Part shown: positions 34,271-42,641 of the stretch, piece after piece
Layout: each line of letters opens with the position of its first letter
Numbering within the stretch: the stretch's first letter is position 1
Source of the DNA: Pseudomonadota bacterium
GTDB lineage: Bacteria > Pseudomonadota > Gammaproteobacteria > Burkholderiales > Burkholderiaceae_C
NCBI GenBank assembly: GCA_963205125.1
Contig: CAUJJO010000150.1
Coordinates: forward strand, 1 to 42,704
Direction: 5' to 3'
DNA: 42,704 bases
The notes under the pieces: generated by a model
Seen by the model: the letters and a program-made list of their open reading frames with translations, nothing else
The model's database searches: none
Told to the model about the DNA's origin: nothing
Translations under genes and position numbers: made by a program

Positions 34271-34306
34271 GCGTGTGCGCGTGTTCGCGCGCGCGTTCGC
34301 GCGCGC
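34271..34306. repeat. alternating purine-pyrimidine tract with 12-bp tandem repeat
   Basis: Two perfect tandem copies of gttcgcgcgcgc (34283-34294 and 34295-34306) follow an alternating gcgtgtgcgcgtg tract. Such DNA is prone to Z-form or to slippage. It lies between the divergent argD and DUF3579 genes. Confidence 0.6.
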
Positions 34307-34385
34307 CGAATCCCGTCAGCTTCGGGAAACCCGCAGGGTTTAAAAGCACGGGTTGCCTGCAGGCGCTGCCTGCGTCCGGCCACCG

Positions 34386-34697
34386 ATGTCCGAGCAAGCC
34401 TTTCGCCAGTACTACATCCAGGGCGTGACGCGCCAGGGCCGGGCCTTTCGCCCGAGCGACTGGGCCGAGCGGCTGGCCGGGGCCATGTCCTGCTTCCGCC
34501 CGGGCAGCCCCGGCGGCATACGAGGGATCGGCTCGCACATCGGCTTCTCGCCCTATTGCGTGCCGCGCGTCGTCGACGGCGTGAAGTGCGTGATGGTCGA
34601 CGAGGCGCTGCGCGAGATCGAGCCCATGGCCTGGGACTTCGTCATGAACTTCGCGCGCGACAACGATCTGCCGGTGGTGGGCGTGGCGCCGGCCTGA
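34386..34697 (+). CDS. DUF3579 family protein
   Basis: This 103-residue soluble protein starts MSEQAFRQYYIQGVTRQGRA, and FRPSDWAERLAGAMSCF and VDEALREIEPMAWDFVMNFARDNDL are the blocks expected of DUF3579. The family is restricted largely to Beta-proteobacteria and has no proven function. Its usual place is beside argF/argD and rpsT, as here. The ATG at 34386 was chosen over 34353 because the family N-terminus begins there. A strong terminator follows 47 bp later. Confidence 0.82.
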   Translation: MSEQAFRQYYIQGVTRQGRAFRPSDWAERLAGAMSCFRPGSPGGIRGIGSHIGFSPYCVPRVVDGVKCVMVDEALREIEPMAWDFVMNFARDNDLPVVGVAPA

Positions 34698-34744
34698 GCG
34701 CGCGCGCAGCGGCCGGCAAGAAGATCCTTGCCTGCATCCGGCCA

Positions 34745-34777
34745 TGCAAAAAGGGCCTGCGACTGCAGGCCCTTTTG
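34745..34777. terminator. strong intrinsic terminator between DUF3579 and rpsT
   Basis: A 14-15-bp stem (gcaaaaagggcctgc at 34745-34759 with gcaggcccttttgc at 34764-34777) has a 4-nt loop, and its own A-run and T-run give T-rich ends on both strands. It lies between the convergent DUF3579 and rpsT genes and is the best terminator in the window. Confidence 0.85.
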
Positions 34778-34835
34778 CGGAGGGCGCCGACCGCAGGCTG
34801 CGGTCGTACGAGGTGAGGGATGAGGGGTCAGGGCC

Positions 34836-34897
34836 TCAGGCGCTGGCGCCGACCAGGGCCTTGATCTCAGGCGCTGGCGCCGGCCAGGGCCTTGATC
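34836..34897. repeat. 31-bp tandem duplication at the 3' end of rpsT
   Basis: Copy 1 (34836-34866) and copy 2 (34867-34897) are identical except for one base (gac versus ggc). Copy 2 contains the rpsT stop codon and its last codons; copy 1 lies just after the gene and contains a second, out-of-frame version with its own stop. Confidence 0.85.
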
Positions 34898-35172
34898 TTC
34901 GCGGAGAGGCGGCTCTTGATTCGGGCGGCCTTGTTCTTGTGGAAGATGCCCTTGTCGGCAACCGAGTCGATCACGCGCTGGGCGCTCTTGAAGACGTCGG
35001 CGGCGGCGGCCTTGTCACCACCGGCCACGGCCTTCTTCACCTGCTTGACCATGGTGCGAAAGCGCGAGCGCAGCGAGGTGTTGGCGGCGTTCAGCGCCAC
35101 GTTCTGGCGCGCGCGCTTGCGGCCCGAGGCGATGCGAACGGTCTTCTTCTTGGCTTTGGAGGAAGTGGCCAT
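34867..35172 (-). CDS. rpsT: 30S ribosomal protein S20
   Basis: This 101-residue Lys/Arg/Ala-rich protein binds 16S rRNA early in small-subunit assembly. The start [23 protein letters not shown] and the ending [24 protein letters not shown] are typical of the Beta-proteobacterial S20, which is longer than the E. coli form. The last codons and the stop lie in one copy of a 31-bp tandem duplication. A TGcTATACT extended -10 box is at 35268-35260 on the minus strand. The gene is divergent from murJ. Confidence 0.95.
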   Translation of the reverse strand: MATSSKAKKKTVRIASGRKRARQNVALNAANTSLRSRFRTMVKQVKKAVAGGDKAAAADVFKSAQRVIDSVADKGIFHKNKAARIKSRLSAKIKALAGASA

Positions 35173-35259
35173 GGTCTCTTGGGTAGCCTGTGATGTTCCG
35201 GGTTGCCGCAGCCGGAGATCCTTGAGCAGGGCAAGGCCAGCGCGCCGTGAAAGCCGCAG

Positions 35260-35268
35260 AGTATAGCA
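35260..35268 (-). promoter_or_regulatory. extended -10 promoter of rpsT
   Basis: On the minus strand the sequence reads TGcTATACT, an extended -10 element, placed about 88 bp before the rpsT start codon. The -35 region is poor (cccgac), which suits an extended -10 promoter. The predicted leader is about 80 nt. Confidence 0.5.
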
Positions 35269-35319
35269 CGCAAGCGCGGCGCGTCGGGATGGGGCCGGGA
35301 TGAGGCGACGGGGGCTCCC

Positions 35320-35325
35320 TATAAT
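35320..35325 (+). promoter_or_regulatory. -10 box (TATAAT) of murJ
   Basis: A perfect TATAAT ends 13 bp before the GTG start of murJ. Transcription would start near 35332, leaving a leader of only about 6-8 nt. The -35 region is not recognisable. Confidence 0.55.
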
Positions 35326-35338
35326 CCGCCGCCCATCC

Positions 35339-36898
35339 GTGAACCTCCTCAAGGCCGCCTCCACCGTCTCGCTGCTGACGCTCGTCTCCCGGGTGACCGG
35401 CCTCGTGCGCGACCAGCTCATCGCCGCGCAGTTCGGTGCCGGCGCGCTGACCGACGCCTTCAACGTCGCCTTCCGGCTGCCCAACCTGCTGCGCCGGCTG
35501 TTCGCCGAGGGCGCCTTCTCGCAGGCCTTCGTCCCCTTCCTCGCCGCCACGCGCGAGCGCGACGGCGAGGACGCCACGCAGGCCCTGATCGACGCGGTGG
35601 CGACGGTGCTGCTGTGGGCGCTGGTGGCGACCAGCCTCGCGGGCATCGTCGGCGCGCCCATCCTCGTCTGGCTGCTGGCGGCAGGCCTGCAGGACTTCGA
35701 GCTCGCCGTGCTGATGGCGCGCTGGATGTTCCCCTACATCGCCTGCATGTCGCTGGTGGCGCTCGCGGCCGGCATCCTGAACACCTGGCGTCATTTCGCG
35801 GTGCCGGCCTTCACGCCGGTGCTGCTGAACCTGAGCCTGATCGGGGCCGCGTGGCTGGGCGTGCCCTTCTTCGCGCGCCTGGGGCTGCAGCCCATCCTGG
35901 CCCTGGCCGGCGGCGTCGTGCTCGGCGGCCTGCTGCAGCTGGCCTGGCAGCTGCCGGCGCTGCGGCGCATCGGCAAGCTGCCGCGCGTGGGCGTCTGCCC
36001 CGCGGCGATCGTCCGCGCCTGGGCGCACCCGGGCGTGCGCCGCATCCTCGCGCTGATGGCACCGGCGCTGCTGGGCGTCTCGGTGGCCCAGCTCTCGCTG
36101 CTCATCAACACGCAGATCGCCTCGCACCTGGGGGTGGGCGCGGTTTCCTGGCTCTTCTACGCCGACCGGCTGATGGAGTTCCCGACCGCGCTGCTCGGCG
36201 TGGCGCTGGGCTCGGTGCTGCTGCCGCAACTGGCGGCCGCCCGCGGGCGCGGCGACGCCGCGGGCTACAGCGGGCTGCTGGACTGGGGATTGCGCCTGAC
36301 GCTGCTGCTGGCACTGCCCTGCGCAGTGGCGCTGCTGGTGTTCCCGGCGCCGCTGATCGCGGTGCTCTTTCACTACGGCGCCTTCGGCGCCGCGGACGTG
36401 ATGCAGTCGGCGACCGCGCTGCGCGGCTACGGCTGCGGGCTGCTCGGCCTGGTCGCCATCAAGGTGCTGGCGCCGGGCTTCTACGCCAGCGAGGACATCC
36501 GCACGCCGGTGCGCATCGCCATCGGCGTGCTCGCGGCCACGCAGCTCATGAACCTCGTCCTCGTGCCCTGGCTGGGCGTGGCGGGCCTGGCCTTGTCGAT
36601 CGGCCTGGCCGCACTCGTCAACGCCGGCCTGCTGCTGCGCGGCCTGCACCGCCGCCGCGCCTACGTGCCGCAGCCCGGCTGGGGGCGCTTCGCGCTGCAG
36701 GTGCTGCTGGCCTGCGCCGTGCTTGCGCTGCTGCTGCACGCCGCGGGCCGCGGCATCGACTGGATCGGCCTGGGCCACGCGCAGCGGCTGGAGCGGGCCG
36801 GGCTGATGGCCGCCGTGCTGCTGGCCGCGGCCCTGGCCTACCTGCTGGTGCTGCGCCTGGGCGGCCTGCGCTGGCGGCAGTTCCTGCACCACGGCTGA
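35339..36898 (+). CDS. murJ: lipid II flippase MurJ (MviN)
   Basis: This 519-residue protein of about 14 transmembrane helices moves lipid II across the inner membrane for peptidoglycan synthesis. It begins [29 protein letters not shown], the standard MurJ N-terminus, and continues [29 protein letters not shown], which holds functionally important Arg and Asp residues. The GTG at 35339 is supported by this N-terminus and by the TATAAT box, which would lie inside the longer ORF from 35300. It is divergent from rpsT. Confidence 0.95.
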   Translation: MNLLKAASTVSLLTLVSRVTGLVRDQLIAAQFGAGALTDAFNVAFRLPNLLRRLFAEGAFSQAFVPFLAATRERDGEDATQALIDAVATVLLWALVATSLAGIVGAPILVWLLAAGLQDFELAVLMARWMFPYIACMSLVALAAGILNTWRHFAVPAFTPVLLNLSLIGAAWLGVPFFARLGLQPILALAGGVVLGGLLQLAWQLPALRRIGKLPRVGVCPAAIVRAWAHPGVRRILALMAPALLGVSVAQLSLLINTQIASHLGVGAVSWLFYADRLMEFPTALLGVALGSVLLPQLAAARGRGDAAGYSGLLDWGLRLTLLLALPCAVALLVFPAPLIAVLFHYGAFGAADVMQSATALRGYGCGLLGLVAIKVLAPGFYASEDIRTPVRIAIGVLAATQLMNLVLVPWLGVAGLALSIGLAALVNAGLLLRGLHRRRAYVPQPGWGRFALQVLLACAVLALLLHAAGRGIDWIGLGHAQRLERAGLMAAVLLAAALAYLLVLRLGGLRWRQFLHHG

Positions 36899-37017
36899 CC
36901 TAAACTTCGACGTTTCCCCGACATGTCTCCCGTGCTGTTCATGCCCCGGTCGTGCCCCCGCGAGCGCCGCGACGTCGTCGGCGCGGTCGGGCGTGCCGGG
37001 CGACGCCCGTGGCGCTG

Positions 37018-37689
37018 ATGCAGCAGATCCCCCTGGCCATCGGCACGCCCCCGCTGCCGACCTTCGAGACCTTTCTCGAGGGCCCCAACGCGCAGGCCGT
37101 GCAGCATCTGCGCGATCTGCGCGGGGCCGCGCCGCCGGTCTACCTCTGGGGGCCCGCGGGCAGCGGCAAGACGCACCTGCTGCGCGCGCTTGCGCACGCG
37201 GTGCAGGCGCGCGGCGAGCGCGCGGGCTGGTTCGACGCCGCCGAGCCGCTGCCCTGGACGCTTGCGCCGGACTGGACGCTCGTCGTGATCGACCGCTGCG
37301 AGGCGCTCTGCGCGCAGGCGCAGCATGCGGCGTTCGCGCTCTTCGTCGAGGCGGCGTCGCAAGGCGTGCAGCTCGCCGCCGCGGGCCGCCTGCCGCCGGT
37401 CGACCTGCCGCTGCGCGACGACCTGCGCACGCGCCTGGGCTGGGGCCACGTGTTCGCGCTGCAGCCGCTGGCCGAGGCGCAGACGCGCGCGGCGCTGCGC
37501 CGCGAGGCCGACCGGCGCGGCATCTTCCTCTCCGACGAGGTGATGGACCACCTCCTGCGGCGCTTCGCGCGCGACATGGATTCCCTGATGAGATTGCTGG
37601 ACCGGCTCGACCACTATTCGCTGGCGCGTTCGCGCGCCATCACCGTGCCGCTGCTGCGCAGCATGCTGGCCGAGGAGGCGAAGGCGTGA
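37018..37689 (+). CDS. hda: DnaA-inactivating protein Hda
   Basis: This 223-residue AAA+ protein is the Hda-type partner that turns off ATP-DnaA together with the DNA sliding clamp. The N-terminus MQQIPLAIG contains a clamp-binding Q-x-x-L-x-I motif (QQIPLAI). Walker A is GPAGSGKTHLL (about residues 43-53) and Walker B is VVIDRCEAL (D followed by R). The GTGA overlap with the HAD gene links it to that gene and then to pcnB. The ATG at 37018 puts the clamp motif at the very N-terminus, as in the family. Confidence 0.88.
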   Translation: MQQIPLAIGTPPLPTFETFLEGPNAQAVQHLRDLRGAAPPVYLWGPAGSGKTHLLRALAHAVQARGERAGWFDAAEPLPWTLAPDWTLVVIDRCEALCAQAQHAAFALFVEAASQGVQLAAAGRLPPVDLPLRDDLRTRLGWGHVFALQPLAEAQTRAALRREADRRGIFLSDEVMDHLLRRFARDMDSLMRLLDRLDHYSLARSRAITVPLLRSMLAEEAKA

Positions 37690-38354
37690 AGCTGGCCCTC
37701 TTCGACCTCGACGGCACGCTGCTGCCGATCGACTCCGACCACGCCTTCGGCGAGTTCCTGATCGCCAGCGGCTGGGCCGACGCGGGCGAGTACCGCCGTC
37801 GCAACGACGTCTTCTTCGCGCAGTACAAGGCCGAGCAGCTCGACATCGACGCCTACGTCGACTTCTGCACCGCCGCCTGGCGCGGACGGTCGCAGGACGA
37901 GCTGCGCGCGCTGCAGGCGCGCTTCGTCGACGAGGTCGCGCGCCCGGCGCTGCAGCCTTCTGCGCTCGCGCTGGTGCAGCAGCACCGCGAGGCCGGCGAC
38001 CTGATGGCCCTCGTCACCGCCACCAACGACTTCGTGACGCGGCCCTTCGCCGAGCTGTTCGGCATCCCGACGCTGATCGCCACCGAGCTCGAGCGCGACG
38101 GCGCCGGGCGCCCGACCGGGGCCATCCGCGGCACGCCGGCCTTTCGCGGCGGCAAGGTCGAGCGCGTGCAGGCCTGGCTGCGCGCGATCGGGCATTCGTT
38201 CGACGACTTCGACGGCCAGGTCTTCTACAGCGATTCGACCAACGACCTGGCGCTGCTCGAGCGCGTCAGCCACCCGGTGGCCACCAACCCGAGCCCGGCG
38301 CTCGAGGCGCTGGCGCAGCAGCGCCGCTGGCCCATCCTCCGACTCTTCGCATGA
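37686..38354 (+). CDS. HAD-superfamily (subfamily IB, SerB-like) phosphatase
   Basis: This 222-residue enzyme has the HAD motifs DLDGTLLP (motif I, about residues 6-13), TATNDFV (motif II Thr), a Lys in RGGKVERVQ (motif III) and SDSTNDLALL (motif IV). The cap-region and overall length fit the HAD-IB group found between hda and pcnB in many Burkholderiales. The substrate may be a small phosphorylated metabolite. The GTG start overlaps the hda stop by 4 bp, and its stop overlaps the pcnB ATG, so all three are coupled. Confidence 0.85.
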   Translation: MKLALFDLDGTLLPIDSDHAFGEFLIASGWADAGEYRRRNDVFFAQYKAEQLDIDAYVDFCTAAWRGRSQDELRALQARFVDEVARPALQPSALALVQQHREAGDLMALVTATNDFVTRPFAELFGIPTLIATELERDGAGRPTGAIRGTPAFRGGKVERVQAWLRAIGHSFDDFDGQVFYSDSTNDLALLERVSHPVATNPSPALEALAQQRRWPILRLFA

Positions 38355-40045
38355 TCCGAACCTTCATCAACCGGCTTCTTCGCAAGCCCGACGCCACGCG
38401 CGGCCGCAAGGCCAGGCCCGAGGCGGACCCCGGCGCGGCGGGTGCCGCCGCCGCAGCAGCCGCCGCGCCCGCCATCCCGCTGGGCGAGCGCGTCGAGGTG
38501 CCGGCGGCCGATCACCACATCGACCCGCGCCTGCTCGACGAGCGCGCCGTGCGCGTCGTGCGCACGCTCAAGGAGGCCGGGCACGAGGCCTACATCGTCG
38601 GCGGCGCGGTGCGCGACCTGCTGGTGGGCCTGCCGCCCAAGGACTTCGACGTCGCCACCGACGCCACACCCGAGCAGGTGAAGGCGCTGTTCCGGCGCGC
38701 CTACATCATCGGGCGGCGCTTTCGCCTCGTGCACGTCGTCTTCGGGCGCGGCCAGCAGCACGACGTGGTCGAGGTCTCGACCTTTCGCGCCTACCTCGAC
38801 GCCAGCAGCGCCGAGCAGGTCGAGGGCAACGAGCGCACCGCGCGCCAGCAGATCAGCGACAAGGCGCACGTCGTCGACGCCAGCGGCCGCGTGCTGCGCG
38901 ACAACGTCTGGGGCGAGCAGGTCGAGGACGCGGCGCGCCGCGACTTCACCATCAACGCGATGTACTACGACCCGACCACGCAGGTGCTGGTCGACTACCA
39001 CCACGGCCTGGCGGACGCGCGCGCGCGCGTGCTGCGCATCATCGGCGACCCGGTGGCGCGCTACCGCGAGGACCCGGTGCGCATCGTGCGCGTGGTGCGC
39101 TTTGCGGCCAAGCTCGGCTTCACGCTCGACCCGGCGACCGCCGCGCCGCTGCGCGAGATGTCGGCGCTGCTGGCCAACGTGCCGGGCTCGCGCCTCTTCG
39201 ACGAGATGCTCAAGCTGCTGCAGACCGGGCACGCGCTGCGCAGCCTCGAGGAGCTGCGCCGCCACGGCCTGGACCGCGGCGTCTTCCCCATCCTCGAGGC
39301 CGTGCTGCACCCGCGCCAGCCGCACCCGCTGCGCGAACGCTTCATCGAGCTGGCGCTGGCCGACACCGACCGCCGCGTGCAGGAAGGGCGGGCGGTGGCG
39401 CCGAGCTTCATGCTTGCCTGCCTGCTCTGGCACGACGTGCAGGCGCGCTGGACCGCGCTGCGCGAAGCCGGCGAGCCGCCGTTTCCGGCGCTGCAGCAGG
39501 CGATCGACGCCGTCTTCGAGGCCCGCATCGGCGACGTCTCCGGCCGCGGCAAGCTGGCCTCCGACATGCGCGAGATCTGGCAGATGCAGCCGCGCTTCGA
39601 GCGGCGCACGGCGTCGTCGGCGGCCTCGCTGGAGTCGCAGCCGCGCTTTCGCGCCGGCTACGACTTCCTGCGCCTGCGCGCCGACGTCGGCGAAGTCGAC
39701 GCGGCGCTGGCCGATTGGTGGGAGGACTACCACCTCGGCGACGACGAGGCGCGCGAGGCGCTGGTGCAGGCCCTGCGCCCGGCCGCCGCGCCGCGGCGCG
39801 TGCGCAAGAGCGCGGCGCCGGCAGCCGCGGCAGTCGCAGTGGCACCAGCGGCGGCAGCGGCGGCACCAGCGGCGGCAGCGGCAAGCGCGGATGCGGGCGC
39901 CGACGCGCCGGCTCCGGATTCCCACGGGCAAGCTGCCGGTGAGTCCGCCGACGCGCCAGCGGCGCCGGCCAAGCGCCGCCGCCGCCGCCGGCGCAAGCCC
40001 GCCGCGGAAGGCCAGGCTGCGGATCGGGACGACGCGGCCGCTTGA
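38351..40045 (+). CDS. pcnB: poly(A) polymerase PcnB
   Basis: This 564-residue enzyme adds poly(A) tails that promote RNA decay. The nucleotidyltransferase part shows VGGAVRDLLVGLPPKDFDVATDA (about residues 81-103), then the RRFRLVHVVFG block and RRDFTINAMYY, followed by the RNA-binding domain. Lys/Arg-rich sequence closes the N-terminal arm. The last ~100 residues are Ala/Pro-rich with a (APAAAAA)2 repeat from two perfect 21-bp tandem copies at 39841-39882, then an Arg/Lys-rich tail (KRRRRRRRKP). Such tails may bind RNA. It overlaps the HAD gene by 4 bp. Confidence 0.92.
   Translation: MIRTFINRLLRKPDATRGRKARPEADPGAAGAAAAAAAAPAIPLGERVEVPAADHHIDPRLLDERAVRVVRTLKEAGHEAYIVGGAVRDLLVGLPPKDFDVATDATPEQVKALFRRAYIIGRRFRLVHVVFGRGQQHDVVEVSTFRAYLDASSAEQVEGNERTARQQISDKAHVVDASGRVLRDNVWGEQVEDAARRDFTINAMYYDPTTQVLVDYHHGLADARARVLRIIGDPVARYREDPVRIVRVVRFAAKLGFTLDPATAAPLREMSALLANVPGSRLFDEMLKLLQTGHALRSLEELRRHGLDRGVFPILEAVLHPRQPHPLRERFIELALADTDRRVQEGRAVAPSFMLACLLWHDVQARWTALREAGEPPFPALQQAIDAVFEARIGDVSGRGKLASDMREIWQMQPRFERRTASSAASLESQPRFRAGYDFLRLRADVGEVDAALADWWEDYHLGDDEAREALVQALRPAAAPRRVRKSAAPAAAAVAVAPAAAAAAPAAAAASADAGADAPAPDSHGQAAGESADAPAAPAKRRRRRRRKPAAEGQAADRDDAAA
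39841..39882 (+). repeat. 21-bp tandem repeat inside pcnB
   Basis: Two perfect copies (39841-39861 and 39862-39882) encode an Ala/Pro-rich segment in the C-terminal tail of PcnB. The repeat is in frame, so length variation by slippage would not disrupt the gene. Confidence 0.8.
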
Positions 40046-40106
40046 CGCGTGCGGGCGCGGTCGCGGCGGCCGGAGGCTGCGTGCCGGAGGCTGCGAAGGC
40101 GCCCCG

Positions 40107-40112
40107 TACAAT
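40107..40112 (+). promoter_or_regulatory. -10 box (TACAAT) for the DUF47-PiT operon
   Basis: TACAAT followed by CCGCGG, a layout resembling the murJ and rpsP promoters in this window, lies about 120 bp before the DUF47 start. The -35 region is not clear. Confidence 0.4.
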
Positions 40113-40233
40113 CCGCGGCGATTCATCGAGGCGAGCGGACGTCCCTTGGCGGGCGCCCGTGCCGCCCGCGGCGGACGGTGCCGGGTCGACGAGGGCGACC
40201 TGCAGGGTTCCCGCACAACTCCAAGGCAAGGAC

Positions 40234-40881
40234 ATGGTCTTCGGCAAGCTTTTGCCCAAGGACGGCAACTTCTTCGAGCGCTTCAACGCCCACGGCGAGC
40301 AGATCGAGCTCGGCGCGAGCGCCTTCATGCGCATGGTGAAGAACTACGCCGACCCGGCGCTGCGCGAGAAGTACGCAGCCGAGGTCGACGCCGCCGAGCG
40401 CGCGGCCGACCGCATCACCCACGAAGTCAGCCGGATGCTGCACCGGACCTTCATCACGCCGATCGACCGCGAGCAGATCCTGAGCCTCATCAACGCGATG
40501 GACGACGTGCTCGACCTGCTCGAGGACTGCACCGAGGTCATGACGCTCTACGACGTGCAGCGCGTCGACGAGGACGTGCTGCGCCTGGCGGTGCTCTCGG
40601 TGCGCTGCTGCGAGCTGGTGCGGCACGCGGTGACGCTGCTGCCCAAGCTCTCGAGCGCGCAGGTGGTCGAGGACGCCATCCGCACCTGCGAGGAGATCGA
40701 CCGCCTCGAGGGCGAGGCCGATCGCGCGCTGCGCAGCGCGCTCTCGCGCCTCTTCCGCGAGGAAGGGGACACGCGCGAACTGATCAAGCTCAAGGCCGTC
40801 TACGAACACCTCGAGCTGATCTCCGACCGCTGCGAGGACGTCGCCAACCTGATCGAAGGCGTGGTGCTCGAGAACTCCTGA
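40234..40881 (+). CDS. DUF47 (PhoU-like) family protein
   Basis: This 215-residue protein is mostly helical and fits DUF47, a PhoU-like family commonly paired with PiT phosphate transporters, as it is here. It starts MVFGKLLPKDGNFFERFNAH, and E/D-rich helices such as YAAEVDAAERAADRITHEVSRMLHRTFITPIDRE are the expected metal-binding repeats. It may regulate the transporter. The ATG at 40234 is preceded by a reasonable site (aaggacatgg). It is 33 bp before the transporter gene, so an operon is likely. Confidence 0.88.
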   Translation: MVFGKLLPKDGNFFERFNAHGEQIELGASAFMRMVKNYADPALREKYAAEVDAAERAADRITHEVSRMLHRTFITPIDREQILSLINAMDDVLDLLEDCTEVMTLYDVQRVDEDVLRLAVLSVRCCELVRHAVTLLPKLSSAQVVEDAIRTCEEIDRLEGEADRALRSALSRLFREEGDTRELIKLKAVYEHLELISDRCEDVANLIEGVVLENS

Positions 40882-40914
40882 GCCCCGGCTCCCGGCGACC
40901 CCGAACCGACCACG

Positions 40915-41925
40915 ATGCAGGCTGCCCCGACCGCGCTTTGGGTGGTGGTGACGCTCGTCACCCTGGCCCTGGTGTTCGACTTCATGAACGGCTTCCACGA
41001 CGCCGCGAACTCGATCGCCACCGTCGTCTCCACCGGCGTGCTCAAGCCGCAGCACGCGGTGCTCTTCGCCGCCTTCTTCAACGTCGTGGCGGTCTTCGTC
41101 TTCCATCTCAAGGTGGCGGCCACGGTGGGCAAGGGCATCGTCGAGCCGGGCATCGTCGACCAGCACGTGGTCTTCGGCGCGCTCATCGGCGCGATCGCCT
41201 GGAACGTCATCACCTGGCTCTACGGCATCCCGTCCAGCAGCTCGCATGCGCTGATCGGCGGCATCGTCGGCGCCGCGCTGGCCAAGGCGGGCGCCGGGCC
41301 GCTGCTGCTGCCGGGGCTGACGAAGACGGTGCTCTTCATCTTCGTCGCGCCGGTGATGGGTTTCGCGCTCGGCGGGCTGATGATGGTGGCGGTGTCCTGG
41401 GTGTTCCGGCGCAGCTCGCCGCTGCGCGTGGATCGCTGGTTCCGCCGCCTGCAGCTTGCCTCGGCGGGGCTCTACTCGCTGGGCCACGGCGGCAACGACG
41501 CGCAGAAGACGATAGGCATCATCTGGCTGCTGCTGATCGCCTCGGGCTACAGCGCGGCCGAGGACGCGATGCCGCCGGCCTGGGTCATCTGGAGCTGCTA
41601 CCTCGCCATCGGCCTGGGCACCATGTTCGGCGGCTGGCGCATCGTGAAGACCATGGGCCAGCGCATCACCAAGCTCAAGCCGGTGGGCGGCTTCTGCGCC
41701 GAGACCGGAGGCGCGATGACGCTGTTCCTCGCCACGGGCCTGGGCGTGCCGGTGTCGACGACGCATACCATCACCGGCGCCATCTTCGGCGTCGGCTCGG
41801 TGAGGAACGCCTCGGCGGTGCGCTGGGGCCTGGCCGGCAACATCGTGCTGGCCTGGGTGCTGACCATCCCGGCCACGGCGCTGATCGCCGCGCTCTCCTA
41901 CTGGGCGAGCCTGCTGCTCTTCTGA
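40915..41925 (+). CDS. PiT-family inorganic phosphate transporter
   Basis: This 336-residue inner-membrane protein has the PiT signature NGFHDAANSIATVVSTG (about residues 24-40) and the second repeat HGGNDAQKTIGIIWLL (about 196-211). The two related halves are joined by a cytoplasmic loop. It takes up phosphate (with divalent metal) using a cation gradient. The DUF47 gene upstream fits this role. It is followed by a TM2-like gene on the opposite strand 23 bp away. Confidence 0.93.
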   Translation: MQAAPTALWVVVTLVTLALVFDFMNGFHDAANSIATVVSTGVLKPQHAVLFAAFFNVVAVFVFHLKVAATVGKGIVEPGIVDQHVVFGALIGAIAWNVITWLYGIPSSSSHALIGGIVGAALAKAGAGPLLLPGLTKTVLFIFVAPVMGFALGGLMMVAVSWVFRRSSPLRVDRWFRRLQLASAGLYSLGHGGNDAQKTIGIIWLLLIASGYSAAEDAMPPAWVIWSCYLAIGLGTMFGGWRIVKTMGQRITKLKPVGGFCAETGGAMTLFLATGLGVPVSTTHTITGAIFGVGSVRNASAVRWGLAGNIVLAWVLTIPATALIAALSYWASLLLF

Positions 41926-41948
41926 TCGCGCCCGAGGGCCGGGCGCCC

Positions 41949-42383
41949 TCAGGTCGGCAGGCTGCCGCCCTGCCATTCGAAGAACTTCTGGAACGCGAAG
42001 GCGATCGTGCTCATCACCACGATGCCCGCCAGCAGCAGCGCGAGCATGACGCCCAGCACCGGCCCCCAGCCGGTGGCGCGCGGCGGCTGCCCCGCACCGT
42101 GGCGCGCCGCCCAGCGCGCATCGGGCGTCAGGCCGTAGACGATCGCGGTGATCAGCCCGACCGAGAGCATCAGCCCGAGCAGCGGCAGCAGCACCCAGGC
42201 CAGGCGGTCGTCCTGCCCCAGTTCGCGCACGCGCAGCACGCCCAGCAGCCCGGCCAGCGTGGGCAGCGGGTGCAGCCAGGCCAGCAGGTCGCGCGCGCCG
42301 TACAGGTAGAAGCGGTGCAGGCCGAGCGCGCCGCCGGCAAGGGCGAGCCAGGTCGCCAGGGTCTTGGAGCGGGGGAGGGGCAT
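41949..42383 (-). CDS. TM2-domain-like membrane protein
   Basis: This 144-residue protein has about four hydrophobic segments. The N-terminal part includes ALAGGALGLHRFYLYGARDLLAWL, which resembles the G-HxFY(L/Y)G pattern of TM2 domains, followed by three more helices. Its role is unknown. The ATG at 42383 was chosen over a TTG at 42407. It converges with the PiT gene and is divergent from rpsP, whose promoter lies about 60 bp away. Confidence 0.7.
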   Translation of the reverse strand: MPLPRSKTLATWLALAGGALGLHRFYLYGARDLLAWLHPLPTLAGLLGVLRVRELGQDDRLAWVLLPLLGLMLSVGLITAIVYGLTPDARWAARHGAGQPPRATGWGPVLGVMLALLLAGIVVMSTIAFAFQKFFEWQGGSLPT

Positions 42384-42442
42384 CGTGGGCGGGGCGTGGA
42401 TCGCCAAAGGCGTGCGGGGCGTGCCGGGCGCGGCAAGACCCC

Positions 42443-42448
42443 TATAAT
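42443..42448 (+). promoter_or_regulatory. -10 box (TATAAT) for rpsP
   Basis: A perfect TATAAT lies 208 bp before the rpsP start codon, so the predicted leader is about 200 nt, long for a ribosomal protein gene. The -35 region is weak. Confidence 0.5.
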
Positions 42449-42485
42449 GCCCGGTTCCCGGCAGCGGTCAGGGCCTTGCCCCGAC

Positions 42486-42641
42486 ATGTATCTACGCGGC
42501 CGAGGGACAAGAGTCCACGCGGAGCGATCGCGCGCCGTGGCGGACGGACAAAGCCGGGGTGCCGCGCGTGCGCGGGCCCCGTTTTCGACTCAGCCCGCAC
42601 CTGCGGTGTCTCCCGGCGCGGCGGTCGCTATCGACAGATGA
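42486..42641 (+). other. 51-codon open frame in the rpsP leader
   Basis: An ATG-initiated frame within the leader ends 15 bp before the rpsP ATG. It is Arg/Ala/Pro-rich with no recognised pattern and no good ribosome binding site. It may be chance; translation could affect the hairpin at 42555-42585. Confidence 0.2.
42555..42585 (+). terminator. candidate attenuator hairpin in the rpsP leader
   Basis: The segments cggggtgccgcgc (42555-42567) and gcgcgggccccg (42570-42581) can form a GC-rich stem with a small bulge, and TTTT follows at 42582-42585. Lying inside the leader, it could act as an intrinsic terminator or attenuator before rpsP. Confidence 0.4.

Noticed and set aside
34271..34306. 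Short repeats considered as a CRISPR array
   Set aside because: There are only two 12-bp units with no spacers and no cas genes.
32029..34383. 784-residue frame suggesting an ArgD-ArgF fusion
   Set aside because: Only the last ~310 codons are ArgF; the upstream part is the wrong frame of argD. The genes overlap but are separate.
42486..42641. Leader frame considered as a real small-protein gene
   Set aside because: No ribosome binding site or recognisable pattern; it is listed only as a low-confidence leader frame.
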